Assembly: GCF_004664715.2 (NCBI RefSeq)
Contig: NC_051070.1
Coordinates: forward strand, 70,870,200 to 70,934,199
Length of the DNA: 64,000 bases
Direction: 5' to 3'
DNA from: Peromyscus leucopus
Taxonomy: Eukaryota > Chordata > Mammalia > Rodentia > Cricetidae
In this document: in pieces, positions 47,792-59,734 of the stretch
How the letters are laid out: the number at the start of each line of letters is the position of its first letter
Numbering within the stretch: position 1 is the first letter of the stretch
Program-made: the position numbers and the translations under genes
The notes under the pieces: generated by a model
What the model was told of the DNA's origin: nothing
Databases searched by the model: none
What the model saw: the letters and a program-made list of their open reading frames with translations, nothing else

Positions 47792-48474
47792 GCAGCTGTG
47801 TGTGCAGCCACAGCCCTGTCACAGGCAGACTCTGCAGCAGCTTTTGCACAGCTGTGGTGTTATGAGATCTCCACCAATTGTAAAGAAGGTGTGAGGAACC
47901 AGGAAAATAGTGCCGCAGATGGTTAAGCTTAAATTCAGCTGATGTGATATTGATTTGTAGAAGGATAAATGCTCAGAAACATCAGCTCACATGACTAAAA
48001 TCTACACTTTATTTTATCAAATGCTGTGCTAATGTCATCAAATATAAACCCCTCTTGCACACTCCAGAATTATTTTGGTCTGTCCTTAAAATTGGAAACT
48101 GAGAGCAACTGTTTTCATCCTGTGTTTAGAGAACATTAGACAACACTTCCAGCTAATCTGCTCAATATAAGGTTGATAAAAAATTTAATTTTGAGAATCT
48201 AATTAATCAGGAAAGACAAATAAATCTTATCATTAAATCAAGACATGATTTCCACAGTGTCTTGATATTTTAAAAAATATAATACATTTAATTGTGCAAT
48301 ATAAAACAAATAATTCACATAAAAATTATGTGCGCCAAAAGATATATCACAAACTAGAGAGATGAATTTGCAATTTATATCATAATAATATTTGCAACAA
48401 TTGATTCTTCTACCAAAACATTTATGTATCTGCAATGTAATATACATGCAAAATTTCTCATTAAAACATTGCTT

Positions 48475-50743
48475 TCCATGTCTAAAATAATTCTTTACAA
48501 TAAAGCAACTTCTGTAGGAATCACTATCCTTGACTTCAAGCTCTACTATAGAGCTATCGTAATAAAAACAGGTTAATATTGGCGTAAAAACCGACATGTG
48601 GACCTATGGAATCAAATTGAAGATCCTGACAAACCTATGAACACCTGATTTTTGACAAAGAAGCCAAAACTGTACAATGAAAAAAAGAAAACATCTTCAA
48701 CAAATGGTGCTGGCATATCTGGATGCACAAGATTGCAAATAGATCCATATCTATTACCATGCACAAAACTCAAATCCAAGTGGATCAAAGACCTCAACAT
48801 AAATTCAGCTACACTGAAACTGGGTGAGGAGAAAGTAGGAAGTGGCCTAGAATGCATATGCACAGGAGACTAGTTCCTAAATATAACACCTAACTTCCTA
48901 AATATAATATAAAAGTAGCACAGACACTTAGAGCTATAATTAATAAATGGGACCTCCTGAAATTGAGAAGCTTCTGTAAGGCAAAGGACACAGTAAATAA
49001 GACATAATAACAGCCTGCAGAATGGAAAAAGATTTTCACCAACCTCACATCTGACAGAGGACTGATCTCTAAAATATGTAAAGAACTCAAGAAAGTAGAC
49101 AGCAAAATACCAAACAATTACAAAATGAGTTTCAGAGCTAAACAGAGAATTTTCAAGAGAAGAATTCCAAATGGCTAAAAGACAATTAAGGAATTGCTCA
49201 ACATGCTTAGTCATCAGGGGAATGCATATTAAAACAATTCAGATACCATCTTACACCTCTCAGAATGGCTAAGACCAAAAACACCGATGACAGCTTATGT
49301 TGGAGAGGATGCAGAACAAGGAGAAAACTCTTCCACTCTTGGTGGGAATGCAAACTTGTACAGCCACTCTAGAAATCAGTATGGCGACTTCTCAGAAAAT
49401 TGGGCATCAATCTACCTCAAGACCCAATGATATCACTCTTGGGCATATACTCAAGGAATGCTCGCTCAATCATATCACAAGGACACTTGCTCAATTATGT
49501 TCATAGCAGCATTATTTAATAGCCAAAACCTGGAAGCATCCTAGAGACCCTCAACCAAAGAATGGATATAGAAAATGTGGTGCATATACTCAATGGCATA
49601 TTTCTCAACTGTAAAAAACAATAACAACATGAAATTTGCAGGCAAATAGATGAAACTAGAAAATATCATTCTGAGTCATGTAACCCAGACTCAGAAAGAC
49701 AAACATGATATGTACTCACACATAAATGGATACTAGATGTAAAGCAAAGGTCAGACTACAATCCACAGCTCCAGAGAAGTTGGGAAACAGGGAGGACCCT
49801 AAGAGGATGCACAGGTCACCTTGGGAAGGGGAAACAGAGGAGATCTCCATGAGTAAACTAGGCATGGGGAGAGGCAATAGGGGTAGGGAATGGAGGATGA
49901 GAACATGAGGGCAGGGGATAGTTGACCTGGGGTAGAGATGGAGTGGGAGAGCAATGAATAAGATAACTTGATAGAGGGAGACATCATGGGGATAGGGAGA
50001 AACCTGGTGCTAGGGAAGTTACCAGGAATCCACAAGGATGATCCCATATTAGACTACTAGCAATAGTGGTGAGGGTGCCTGAACTGGCCCATGTTGGTAA
50101 TCAGATGGGTGAATACCCTAACTGTCATCATAGAGTCTTCATCCAGTAACTGATGGAAGCAGATGCAGAGATCCACAGCCAGGAACCAGGCCGAGATCCA
50201 GGAGTCCAGTGGAAGACAGGGAAGAGGGATTCTATGAGCAAGGGACATGGGGGGTCAAGATCACAATGGGGAAATCTACAGGGACAACTGAACCAAGCTT
50301 CTAGAACTCAAGAACTTCAGACCGAGAACTGTGGAATCTGCATGGGACCAGTCTCAGCCCTCTGTATATGGGAGACAGTTGTGTAGCTTCATCTGTTCGA
50401 AGGGCCCCTGGCAGTGTGATCAGGATCTACCCCTGGTGCATGAGCTGGCTTTCTGGATCTCATTACCTGTGATCTGACACCTTGCTCTGGCTTGATGCAG
50501 AGGGAAGGGGCTTGGTCCTGCCTCAACGGAATGTACCAGGTTTTGCTGTCCCCCCATTGGAGAACTTACCCTTTTGGAGAAGGAGATAAGGGGTGGGAGT
50601 GGGGGCAGGAGGAGGGATGAGAGGGGCATCTGTGGTTGGTATGTAAAATGAATAAAAATGTTTTTAAAATAGATAAAAAGAAGTGGATGTGTGTGGTACA
50701 GTAGAAAATGAGCAGCCCCTGCCCCCAAAGAACAATAATAACA
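48475..50743 (+). mobile_element. 5'-truncated LINE-1, private to block B
   Basis: L1 ORF2 end and 3' UTR in + orientation, for example ctggcatatctggatgcaca, cttgggcatatactcaagga and ggggcatctgtggttggtat. A 12-bp duplication aaaacattgctt lies at 48463-48474 and 50744-50755. The empty site is in block A near 6660. After the A-rich L1 end (about 50640-50683) there are about 60 further bases before the second duplication. Short open frames are disrupted. Confidence 0.88.
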
Positions 50744-51902
50744 AAAACATTGCTTACAAAGAAAAACTGGAAACCTCCTAAGGTCACACAATAGGGGACT
50801 AATTCATTATACAATAATTAAATGAGATCTAAACAACTGCTGTTTCTCAAGGGTTGACAGAATATATTCCACAGTTGAAAACTCTGGCCTGCCACTTGTC
50901 TCTGTAAGGAACTGGAACGCAGCCATGCTCACTCATTCACAAATTATCTGTTCATTGTGTTTTCACGTTGAAACAGCAACTGAGTGGTTACAACAGCAAC
51001 TGGATTGGCTAAACATTTACTTTCTAGAGTTTCAGTAATACACTGACCCCTTTGTGATTCATTTAGCTTCATCCCCATTGCAAGTACATCTATTTCAAAT
51101 ATAGATTATCTGAGCTTCCCAGGTAATAAACAATTTCTAATTGTCAGTAAGATTTACATGAGGATGGTTAGAAGTGTTGACAATAGTAGTGACAGCTTCT
51201 TCAATGAGAATTGCTGATTCAGTCATCTCAGAGAGTTCACAAATAGCAACCACCATGATCCTAGCTTCTTGATAGTGTATGGTGTGGAATTACCTGAGAT
51301 TGGAACTTGGCAATTAGGCACAGAAAGAGGTACTCTGAAAAGGTCGTCTAACAGATATTGATAGATGTTTTTTACCTAATCTCATTCCTAATTAATTTGG
51401 ACTTGAAAGCACTTTTTTTATTAAGAAACAAACTTGACAATTAAAGACAACAATTTTAGAATGTTTCTAGACAAGACATACAATAATTTTTTTAAAAAGC
51501 AATGTAATGTTATTTTCTGTTGTAAATCCTTAAAATCAAAATCAAAATTAAAGTTCAACCAAGATACAAAATGAGAAAAAGTATCAATTGAGGAAAGTGC
51601 CTTCCATTCTTCTACTTTTGCATCCACAGCCATCTGACTGGATCATTCTCTTCTTCTGATGCTTCTAGAAGGCCTGTGAGCTCTCACACTTGAAGTTGAC
51701 ATGCCCATTCTCTTTTTAAGTCTGGTCCACAATAGTATCTGCCTGATGCACAATAGCTTTCATCCTGTTATAGCCATTCATCATCTCCATTTCCTGTACA
51801 GACTCTTCTAGATTTCTCTCTCATTTCTTCTTCCTAAACTTAAAGTTTCTCATTAGGTTCCATCAAAGCTCGAATTTCATCCAGATACTGAACAAGTTCA
51901 CG

Positions 51903-51904
<2 letters not shown>

Positions 51905-51949
<45 letters not shown>

Positions 51950-51952
51950 TAG
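51905..51952. repeat. (TTTA)n microsatellite
   Basis: About 12 TTTA units inside the Cep290 pseudogene of block B, absent from block A. Confidence 0.95.
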
Positions 51953-52285
51953 ACTACTATGATTGGTTTCACTGTCTTGTCTTCTCCTGATCAAAATGAT
52001 TCCTTTTGTGAACCCTTTTTGTTTCTGGTCACCAGTAATGTCTGACAAAGATGTTCATTTTTTCTTCTTAATTTCTTGTTTCCATTTTATGCCTCTTCAT
52101 TTTGAAGAGCCAATTGTTCATTAAATTTCTTCTCATTATCTGATTCATTTTCCACATTCTTTAACTCCCTTTTTTTCTATTTGGTTTTCAAGATGATGAT
52201 TGAAAAACCAAGTATCACGTACACCTGCTGAAAAATCTCCAGTTCACTTACCAGTCTCATTTCTTTTGTGTTTAGTTGATCTTCA

Positions 52286-52446
52286 TTATTATTATTGTTG
52301 TTTTTTCGAGACAGGGTTTCTCTGTGTAGCTTTGTGTCTTTTCTGGAACTCCTTTGTACACCAGGCTGGCCTTGAACTCACAATGATCCACCTGCCTCTG
52401 CCTCCCAAGTGCTGGGATTAAAGGCATGCACCACCACCACCCCGCT
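52286..52446 (-). mobile_element. B1 SINE, private to block B
   Basis: Reverse B1 flanked by the direct repeat tgtttagttgat (52269-52280 and 52447-52458). The uninterrupted site is in block A near 8485. Confidence 0.93.
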
Positions 52447-52996
52447 TGTTTAGTTGATTTTCAAAGTTTGCTTGTCCTTCTCCAGCCTGTTCAACTTCTC
52501 CAAAGCCAGCTGTTTCTTGAGCTGACACCTTCATTAGTGACTGAGCAGTTCTGAAGAAATGTATCATGTTATCTTCAACTTTTAGTTCATTTGCTTCCAC
52601 CTTCGCTCAGGAGAACGTTGAATTATCTGCCAACTCTTCTTGAAGTGGCACATCATCTGGATCAAGTTTGACTAATTCTTTCCAGTTTATATTAGGTAAC
52701 ATCTTGAATTCTTTCACTATCTTTCCATCCTAAACCACACCTTTCATTCAGGGGCTGTTGCCCATCCACAGCAACCACGACTCCTGGTTCAGCCATGGCC
52801 AGGCCTTTCTCTATTTAGAGCCATCCTCACACCAAATCTCCTGAAGGAGCCAAAGCACAGTGGCTGCTAGGTGATACCACGTCCTGTCTTGATATTATTG
52901 TATAAATTACAGTGGTCACTTTTTAATTTGTAAACTAATTTTACCTCAGTATAAATTCTGTTGTGTTTTATAATGATCTAGGCCACTTTTTCAGTA

Positions 52997-53746
52997 TCTG
53001 GAGAGAGAAAACAATTTTCTGTTTTACATCAGGTCCCACAAACTTTATCACTACCTCTGTTGAGAATTTGAGCCTCCCAGTTATCTCTGGAAAGAGGGTA
53101 CTTAACTCCAGAAAGCCATCAAGAAAGCTGTCAATGTGACTTTGGTTTCATATTTATTATATATTATATATTATAATAATCTATATTAATTATTATATAT
53201 TAATAAACTGTCATTCTCAGGTTCTCCATGTTGCAAGATTTATGTGTTTCTTACAAAAGAGTTATGTTAGGTTTAATGATAAAACAGAGCCTCATCAATG
53301 AGCATCCTGCTTATCTCTCTGCCTAGGCTGTCCAGTCCACCACCTTATCACACCACATATGATCACTATAGTCAGCAAAGTTCAGTTTTATTTTATTTTA
53401 TTTGACTATAAATTTAATATCTCCCATGATCCACTATCATTCTATTTACGTTATGAGAGGTATGGAAACACAGATAACATCTTATCTAATTTTTTAGGTA
53501 CCTGTCAGGGAAATATCGGACATGTTAGATGCCTGAGAATGTGAATGGCCTTAGGTTTTCATACTATGAGACAGTTTCTCCCAGTCCTTTATCACTATAT
53601 GCCTGACATTGCTCTCTATAGATATTTTCTGTGTTCAGGGGCATAAAAGAATTTCAAAGCCAGAAGAATCCATAGAAGTCCCTTATCCAATTCCATTGCA
53701 AGGAAGAAAGTATCTGCAAAATGCCATTATAAAATGATTAGATGAA
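52997..53746. other. DNA without a block A counterpart
   Basis: AT-rich sequence occupying the place of the block A L1 (9046-10690). No gene seen. Confidence 0.5.
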
Positions 53747-53860
53747 GGGCTGGGGAGATGGCTCAGTAGTTAAGAGCACTGGCTGTTCTTTGAGAGGAAC
53801 CAGGTTCAATTCCCAGAGCCAACTTGGCAGCTCACAACCGTCTGAGATGTCATATGGAAG
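53747..53860 (+). mobile_element. B2 SINE
   Basis: Begins gggctggggagatggctcag, with the tRNA-type A box and the B-box ggttcaattcc. The 3' part is missing. Confidence 0.88.
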
Positions 53861-53879
53861 CCTATTTCAACAAGCTAAC

Positions 53880-54790
53880 TAGCTAAGGGGATCTTGTTTA
53901 CACCTAGAGGTATAATCCACAGGGAATTGGTGTGTGGTGAAAAGAGGGGACCCTGCAAGTAGGTTGCAGTAAGGCAAAGATTTATGTGGAGAGATGGGGA
54001 TGAAAGGGGTGGGGCCCTGCATCTAAACCAAGAGTTGCAGTGTCCAATGAATGAAGTTCAGGAAGGGGACCTGTAAGCAGGTTCTTAATAGACTGAGGAT
54101 GAGAATGGAGAGATTGTAATGGAGGACAGGAAGGATAGAGTGAATCACCCGAGTCTCTGCCAATGTGGTCACTGCAGTAGAAAGTGTTTTTATTTAGTGA
54201 GGGTGACACAAAGAAAATGAGATGGACTAGACAGGGTGTTGAGAGGATCCATAGTAATGAGTGAAGCTGTTTCATATGCAAGGTTTGGTGGAGTCCCAGG
54301 GGAATGGAGCAGAGAGCAAGGACTGGCCAGCTACAGGGCTTGGGGTGAAACTGGGAAAATTGCAATGTAGGACAGCAAGGAAAATAAAGATGGACTACCT
54401 GATTCCTAGAAATGTGTGGCCACCAGGCTCCCAGGTGGAGTGTTTCTTCCGGCATTTGACAAAAAGGAATGTCAGGAAGGAAAGGAAATGTAGCAAGAGT
54501 TTGCTGAGTCCTCAGTGAATGGAGGAAGAGTGAGAGGACAGGTAAGTGGTCTGTTACAGGGCTGGGGATGGTACCAGGGGAACTGAACAGGAGGACAGGA
54601 AGGACAGTGAAGATGGCCTTCCTTCTTCACAAGCCTGTTGTACACTGGGTTCCCAGTTACACAGTGTTTGTGGGTATTCACAGTTGAGACAAAAGAATGG
54701 GCTAGAAACGGAGGCTGGAATGGTTCATGGTAAGGAGGAAAGCTAGATTCATTTCAAGGTTTCACAGATTCTCCAGGGAATCCATCACTG
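53880..54790. repeat. Degenerate ~230-270 bp tandem repeat, copy B
   Basis: Counterpart of 10780-11710, with three diverged units beginning near 54095, 54345 and 54560. Confidence 0.6.
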
Positions 54791-55250
54791 CTGTTCTGTC
54801 AGTAATTCAGTATCCAATCACTGGATGCTGTGCGAATAAACCTAATGGATGTTGCTATTCTTAATATCAAATAACACCTAAGAACTTTCCAAAGAGTAGA
54901 TCCTATGTGGATTTGTGATTCCAGGCCAACTTCTCTGAAAGCTATGATGCATGCATAAAAATTTCATATTTTTATTATCAAGAAGAAATCACTGAAATGA
55001 AAAAACACATGGTCCTCTTGCAACTTAAAGCCTGTGAGAGACCTGAAAAAAAGCTTTTTCCTGAGTGACACAGCTCTCTCAAGGACAAATATTGGCCTTA
55101 TCTGTCTCCAAGAAAAGGTGGAGTTTTTTGATGAATTATCTGAGCATTCTGCAATAAGGGAGTGCATTAGTAAATAGAATTCTCGGCATATGAAATGGCA
55201 TACATGCACACACATGAATACGTCACATACATACATTTATAAATGAAACC

Positions 55251-55251
55251 A

Positions 55252-55295
<44 letters not shown>

Positions 55296-55296
55296 T
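55251..55296. repeat. (AT)n microsatellite
   Basis: Nearly pure AT run upstream of the Trav5-like pseudogene. Confidence 0.93.
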
Positions 55297-55707
55297 GAAA
55301 TATTATACATGAACTGTGGTGGATTTAAAGAGAAGAAACAGACTTACTAGTGTGTACAAATACCATTCTTGACCTTTAAGTACTAGGACCCACTTGTTAT
55401 AACATATTGTTGCTTTATGTGTCTGAGTTCCTCATACAATCAAAGGACACTGAACCATAGGCCTCACTGGTAGAGGATGCAGCCATAATGTGGCAGTAAA
55501 TCTCAGCTGCTGGGGAGTATGCAGAGGATTCACTTCCTTGTGCTGATTTTGCAGGCTTAGGGCAGAAGCCCAGCCTTTTTCCCAGTGGCTGAGTGGATGA
55601 CTCAAGAGATAGAATTGTTACTGAGAAAGAACAACAACCCATAGCTGTAGCTGACCTGTTAGTCATCACATTCTAAACTGGGTCTTACTTTAATTTTGGG
55701 AAGAACA

Positions 55708-56613
55708 ATGAAGACATATGTTCCTACTTTATTCATGTTTCAGTGGCTGCAGCTGGATGATGATTGAAGATTTTAGGACAACAGATTATTTCCTGGACAT
55801 TTCTGGGACATCCAGGAGGAACTCTATTTTAGTCAGATTTTTTCTAGTGACTATACAAAAAGAGAATGCTCGACAGTGATGACCTGAAAACCTTTTCCTT
55901 TCTTCCCATCTTTGTGCATAGGGGTGTGTAGTCAGAAGTTTTTCTGTGTTCTGACGTGGCCCATGGACAGGACAAATCTCTCACCCACAGTCCTGCAGCC
56001 TTTTATAAAATAATCACATAGAGGATTAATATTGTTTATAACTGCTCAGCCATTAGCTCAGGCTTAATACTGACTAGCTCTTACATTTAAATTCAGCCCA
56101 TTTCTGTTCATCTATATGTTGCCATGTGTTCCATGGCTTTACCTGTGTGCCGTTACATGCTGCTCCCTGGACAGCGGGCTTGTGTCTACTGACTCAACCT
56201 TCCTCTTTCCAGAATTCTCCTTGTCTGCTTATCTCACCTATACTTCCTGCCTGGCTACTGGCCAATCAGCATTTTATTTATCAAAACACATTCACAGCAT
56301 GCAGAATGACATTCCACAGCAGGGGTGAGCCAAGGTGAGCAGGTGGAGCAGCATCCTTCCACCCTGAGAGTCCAGGAGGGAGCCAGCGCTGTCATCAACT
56401 ACACTTACACAGACAGTGCCTTGTCCTACTTCTCTTGGTATAAGCAAGAACCCGGAGAGCATCCTCAGCTCATTATTGACATTAATTCAACTGTGGAAAG
56501 AAAGCAGGAGCAAAGACTGATCGTTTTACAGGATAAGAAAGCCAAACACTTTTCCCTGCACACCACAGACACCCGGCCTGGAGACTCTGCCATGTACTTC
56601 TGTGCTGCAAGTG
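55708..56613 (+). pseudogene. Trav5: TRA V segment, Trav5-like, destroyed by LTR and point changes (block B)
   Basis: The leader exon (55708-55759, MKTYVPTLFMFQWLQLD) has lost its donor: the GT of block A is AT at 55760-55761. A 395-bp LTR (55927-56321) has inserted exactly at the splice-acceptor boundary. The V exon (56323-56613) is open and keeps FSWYKQ, DSAMYFC and CAAS. However, the first conserved cysteine is tyrosine (TAC at 56400-56402; TGC at 12893 in block A), so the intradomain disulphide cannot form. Any of these would impair it. The RSS is intact, so it could still recombine as an unproductive allele. The block A paralogue is functional. Confidence 0.93.
55927..56321 (-). mobile_element. 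Solo ERVK-type LTR in the Trav5-like splice acceptor
   Basis: TGTAG...CCACAGCA with the 6-bp duplication ggggtg at 55921-55926 and 56322-56327. The duplicated bases are the first bases of the V exon plus the acceptor G. Same family as 8046-8391 and 42376-42727. Absent from block A. Confidence 0.93.
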
Positions 56614-56652
56614 CACACTGCTCCACATGCACCTGCAGCATGTCCTCAAACC
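56614..56652 (+). other. 23-RSS of Trav5-like pseudogene B
   Basis: Heptamer CACACTG, 23-bp spacer, nonamer CCTCAAACC, as in block A. Confidence 0.85.
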
Positions 56653-57639
56653 TGCCAGGAGGTCTGGAACTCCATCTATACACTGTGTCACAGGCCTTCC
56701 ACTGCACTGGCCAGTTTTTGGTTAGCAAGTGCCAACTACACTGTAGACATTAAAAACACAAAATAAGAAAGTTAGTTTCAAGTCACTCTAAACAATTTAG
56801 GACAGTTTTTCCATTTTTAAAAATTGAGATTTAGTTTCATCATTCCCTTTCCCTGGTTGCAGCACGTGATGATTTTGTTACAGAGAACCAGAATTCCTGT
56901 GCTGCAGAGAAGAGGCTGTGGCACACTCAGCCTCCAGATGGGGCATTTACATCACACACCCTCCTCTGAAGGTCAGAGTTCACTGAGAAAGAGGGGGTGA
57001 AAAGACTGTGGTAGCCATCTATGGGGAATGACTACAGGGAGACAGCATTTTCTGGACTCAGCCGGGTAGCTGCACACATGGACTCACAGAGGTTGACAGC
57101 ACACATAAGATCTGCAAAGGATCAGGCCAGATGCAATTGCAGTAGGGCAGAGGGAGTTGAGCATCCCACCTTTACCTAAGGAGCTAGGGGCAGTTGGTAG
57201 CTGCTGGAATAGAGAATAGATTTCTTTAAAAAATGCAGTCCCTGGTGCGTAGACCACCCTCAACTGAAGGCCACACATCAAAGAGAATATGGGCAGGACA
57301 AACTGTAATGCAAACCTTAAGGTGTTTTTTTAAAGGAGGGGGACTGGTTTGATAGGGAAGAGTGAATGTATCTGGCAGGAGTATAGGGAGCAGGTGAATA
57401 TAAAAAACATTCATTGCATAATATTCCCTAAGAACTAATAAGATGAGAAAAGTGGTAGGTGTGTTTATACATGTATGTATATTATTTTATACATATTCAT
57501 ACTACTAAATACCATAGCACATACATAGTTCAGGAACATCGGTGATTTCAGGAATCCATTGGCAAATTGAAACCTGCCTCCTTTGAGTGAGTTTATTCAG
57601 TGTGTTGTGCAGACACCTGTGGTGCAGTATGAAGGGAAA

Positions 57640-57653
57640 TCAGCAGAGGGCGC
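57640..57653 (+). promoter_or_regulatory. CTCF-like motif upstream of Trav6-like segment B
   Basis: TCAGCAGAGGGCGC, identical to block A at 14149. Confidence 0.55.
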
Positions 57654-57828
57654 TGCCTCTTCAGTTGTGGTTAATGTTTGCATACAGGTGGTGGCTTCAC
57701 ATGACAGACTGTCACTGTGCAGAAGGAGATCCTTGTTTATGAGTGAGGAGTTTCAGTAAGGTCCTGCAGGAGACTTGCCCTGTGAGTTTGGTGCACTCAA
57801 CAACCAAGTGTCATTTTCTTCTGTGAAC

Positions 57829-57958
57829 ATGCTTCCTGACACCTGCTCAGTTCTGCTGCTCCTCTTCATGCTCAGTAAGTTACATTTACCGTTGATGATG
57901 TCATTTTCTTACAACTCTGGAAGTCTTTATGTTCTTCCTCACATAGCAAAATGATTCC

Positions 57959-57997
<39 letters not shown>

Positions 57998-58312
57998 TCT
58001 ATTTATTTATTCATTTTCAGAGAGGAGCAATGGTGACTCAGTGACCCAGACAGAAGGCCTGGTCACTGTCACAGAGGGGTTGCCTGTGATGATGAACTGC
58101 ACCTATCAGACTACCTATAGTCCTTTCCTTTTCTGGTACGTGCAATATCCCAACAAAGCCCCTCAGCTACTCCTGAGGAGCGCCACAGACAACAGGAGGA
58201 CAGAGCACCAAGGGTTCCAGGCCACTCTCCAGAAGAGCAGCAGCTCCTTCCACCTGCAGAAGTCCTCAGTGCAGCTGGCAGACTCTGCCCTGTACTACTG
58301 TGCTCTGAGTGC
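57829..58312 (+). CDS. Trav6: TRA V segment, Trav6-like, functional (block B)
   Basis: Leader exon 57829-57874 (MLPDTCSVLLLLFML, donor GTAAGT) and V exon 58021-58312, joined through AAG to give RSNGDSVTQTEG. The first cysteine (MNCTY), tryptophan (LFWYVQ), DSALYYC and CALS are intact. CDR1 is TTYSPF, one codon shorter than in block A, and framework changes such as EGLPVM and NKAPQ give a distinct binding surface. The product is a TCR alpha variable domain. A TTTA microsatellite again forms the tract before the acceptor. Similarity to mouse Trav6. Confidence 0.93.
57958..58015. repeat. (TTTA)n repeat abutting splice acceptor
   Basis: Shorter and purer than the block A tract; it ends at the TCATTTTCAG acceptor. 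Confidence 0.95.
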
Positions 58313-58351
58313 CACAGTGAGGGGACTGCAGGGGAAGCTGCACACAAACCC
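58313..58351 (+). other. RSS of Trav6-like segment B
   Basis: Heptamer CACAGTG; nonamer ACACAAACC at 22 bp or CACAAACCC at 23 bp, as in block A. Confidence 0.85.
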
Positions 58352-58799
58352 AGGGTGCAGGAGGCTGAGGGAGCGGCCTGGGAGGGAGGGCTGTGTGCCT
58401 TCTCGGAGTGGGGTTTACCCCGCCTCCTGAAACACAGCAGCTCATCTCAGGTCAAATTCCTAGAAACTTAATAATCTGTGGATATTCTGACAGGATAGAT
58501 GGAAGTCATTACTAGAGACAACCCAGGCTTTGATCCACAGAAATACTCTTCTCTCCCTAAGTGAGGATCTCTCAGAGAAAAACATCTCTAGGAAAAGCTG
58601 GACATGGGATTTATCTCTACCAAGAAGTCTTACAAAATTTAATTATTTAATTTTCCAGCAATCTTCTGTTCTTACCCCATAAATTTATGACCAAATGAAG
58701 AATATAGGTTTAGTATTTGAAAATCTACTTCAGTCTCCCTCAGCAAGCTATTTAGATTCTTCCTCTCCTTGGTCCATGTTACAGAGAGTTCAGTGCGAC

Positions 58800-59180
58800 T
58801 TGTGGTCTCAGTTACTGTTTTATTGCTGTGAAGAGACACCATGACCAAGACAACTTACAGAAGGAAGCAGTTAATTGAGGACTTGATTACAGTTTCAGAA
58901 GTGAGCCATGATGATTGTGGTGACAAGCGTAGCAGCAGGCAGTAGCCATGTCCCTGGAGCAGTAGCTGAGAGCTTCCATCTGATCACCAGCAAGAGGCAG
59001 AGAGAGGGAGAGACTGGGCCTGGCTTGGGCTTTGAGATCCCAAAGCTCATCCCAGTGACACACCTCCTCTGATAAGGCCATGCCTACTGATCCTTCCTAA
59101 ACAGTCCACCATCTCAGAACCAACATTCAGATTTTTGAACCTATGGGGCCATTCTCATTGAAACCTTCACACTCCCCAAC
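58800..59180 (+). mobile_element. Rodent interspersed repeat, copy B
   Basis: Counterpart of 15340-15715. Confidence 0.6.
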
Positions 59181-59734
59181 AGCATTCAGTTAGTGAAGCT
59201 GCTCAGGAAACACAGCTCTTGGAACTCTCAAGATGATGCCTGAGAGGCAGCTCCTTCTCTTTCCTGTACACCATGTAGGAGTCAGGCTGCCCACTCTCAT
59301 AGGTCATTGCACTTTGACTAAATCCCGAGGATGTGGTGTAGTCAGTCATTTAGAATTAGAGCTAGATTCTCAGATAACTCTTCTGAAATATGGGGAAGGA
59401 ACAAAAGTTTTGTTCCATTTCAATTCTGGAAACAAAATACTTATTTATAGTAAAATACTCTACTACTCATATTTATCTCTCTGTAATGGAAGGAAGACCT
59501 GAAATCAATGAGTATCATGTCTCTCAAGAAAGACTCATTTGTGTACAAAAAGAACAGAAAAGAAGTACATGCTATCTTACTGGTTAGGGAACAAAATAGA
59601 ATGTCAAATTACATTTCTAAACTCCAAAAACTACTTAAATGGCACAGAATAGAATAGACTCTCTCATAAGAGAGCTTGTCAACCTAAAATGAATGCTAAA
59701 TCTAATAAAAACCTCAGTGCCAGGCATGGGAATC

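Larger units (their letters stand above)
51590..52815 (-). pseudogene. Cep290: Processed pseudogene of the Cep290 5' part (block B)
   Basis: The better-preserved copy. On the minus strand it reads PNINWKELVKLDPDDVP and EELADNS (about 52640-52710), then HFFRTAQSLMKV (52530-52580), FENQLNTKEMRL (about 52250-52470, split by the B1), YLDEIRALMEPNEKL (51850-51900) and a degraded VEEWK near 51610. This follows the order of the CEP290 N-terminus without introns. Stops and frameshifts are many. A TTTA microsatellite (51905-51952) and a B1 (52286-52446) interrupt it. A MAEPGVVVAVDG-like stretch near 52790 may be 5' UTR read as protein. Confidence 0.82.
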
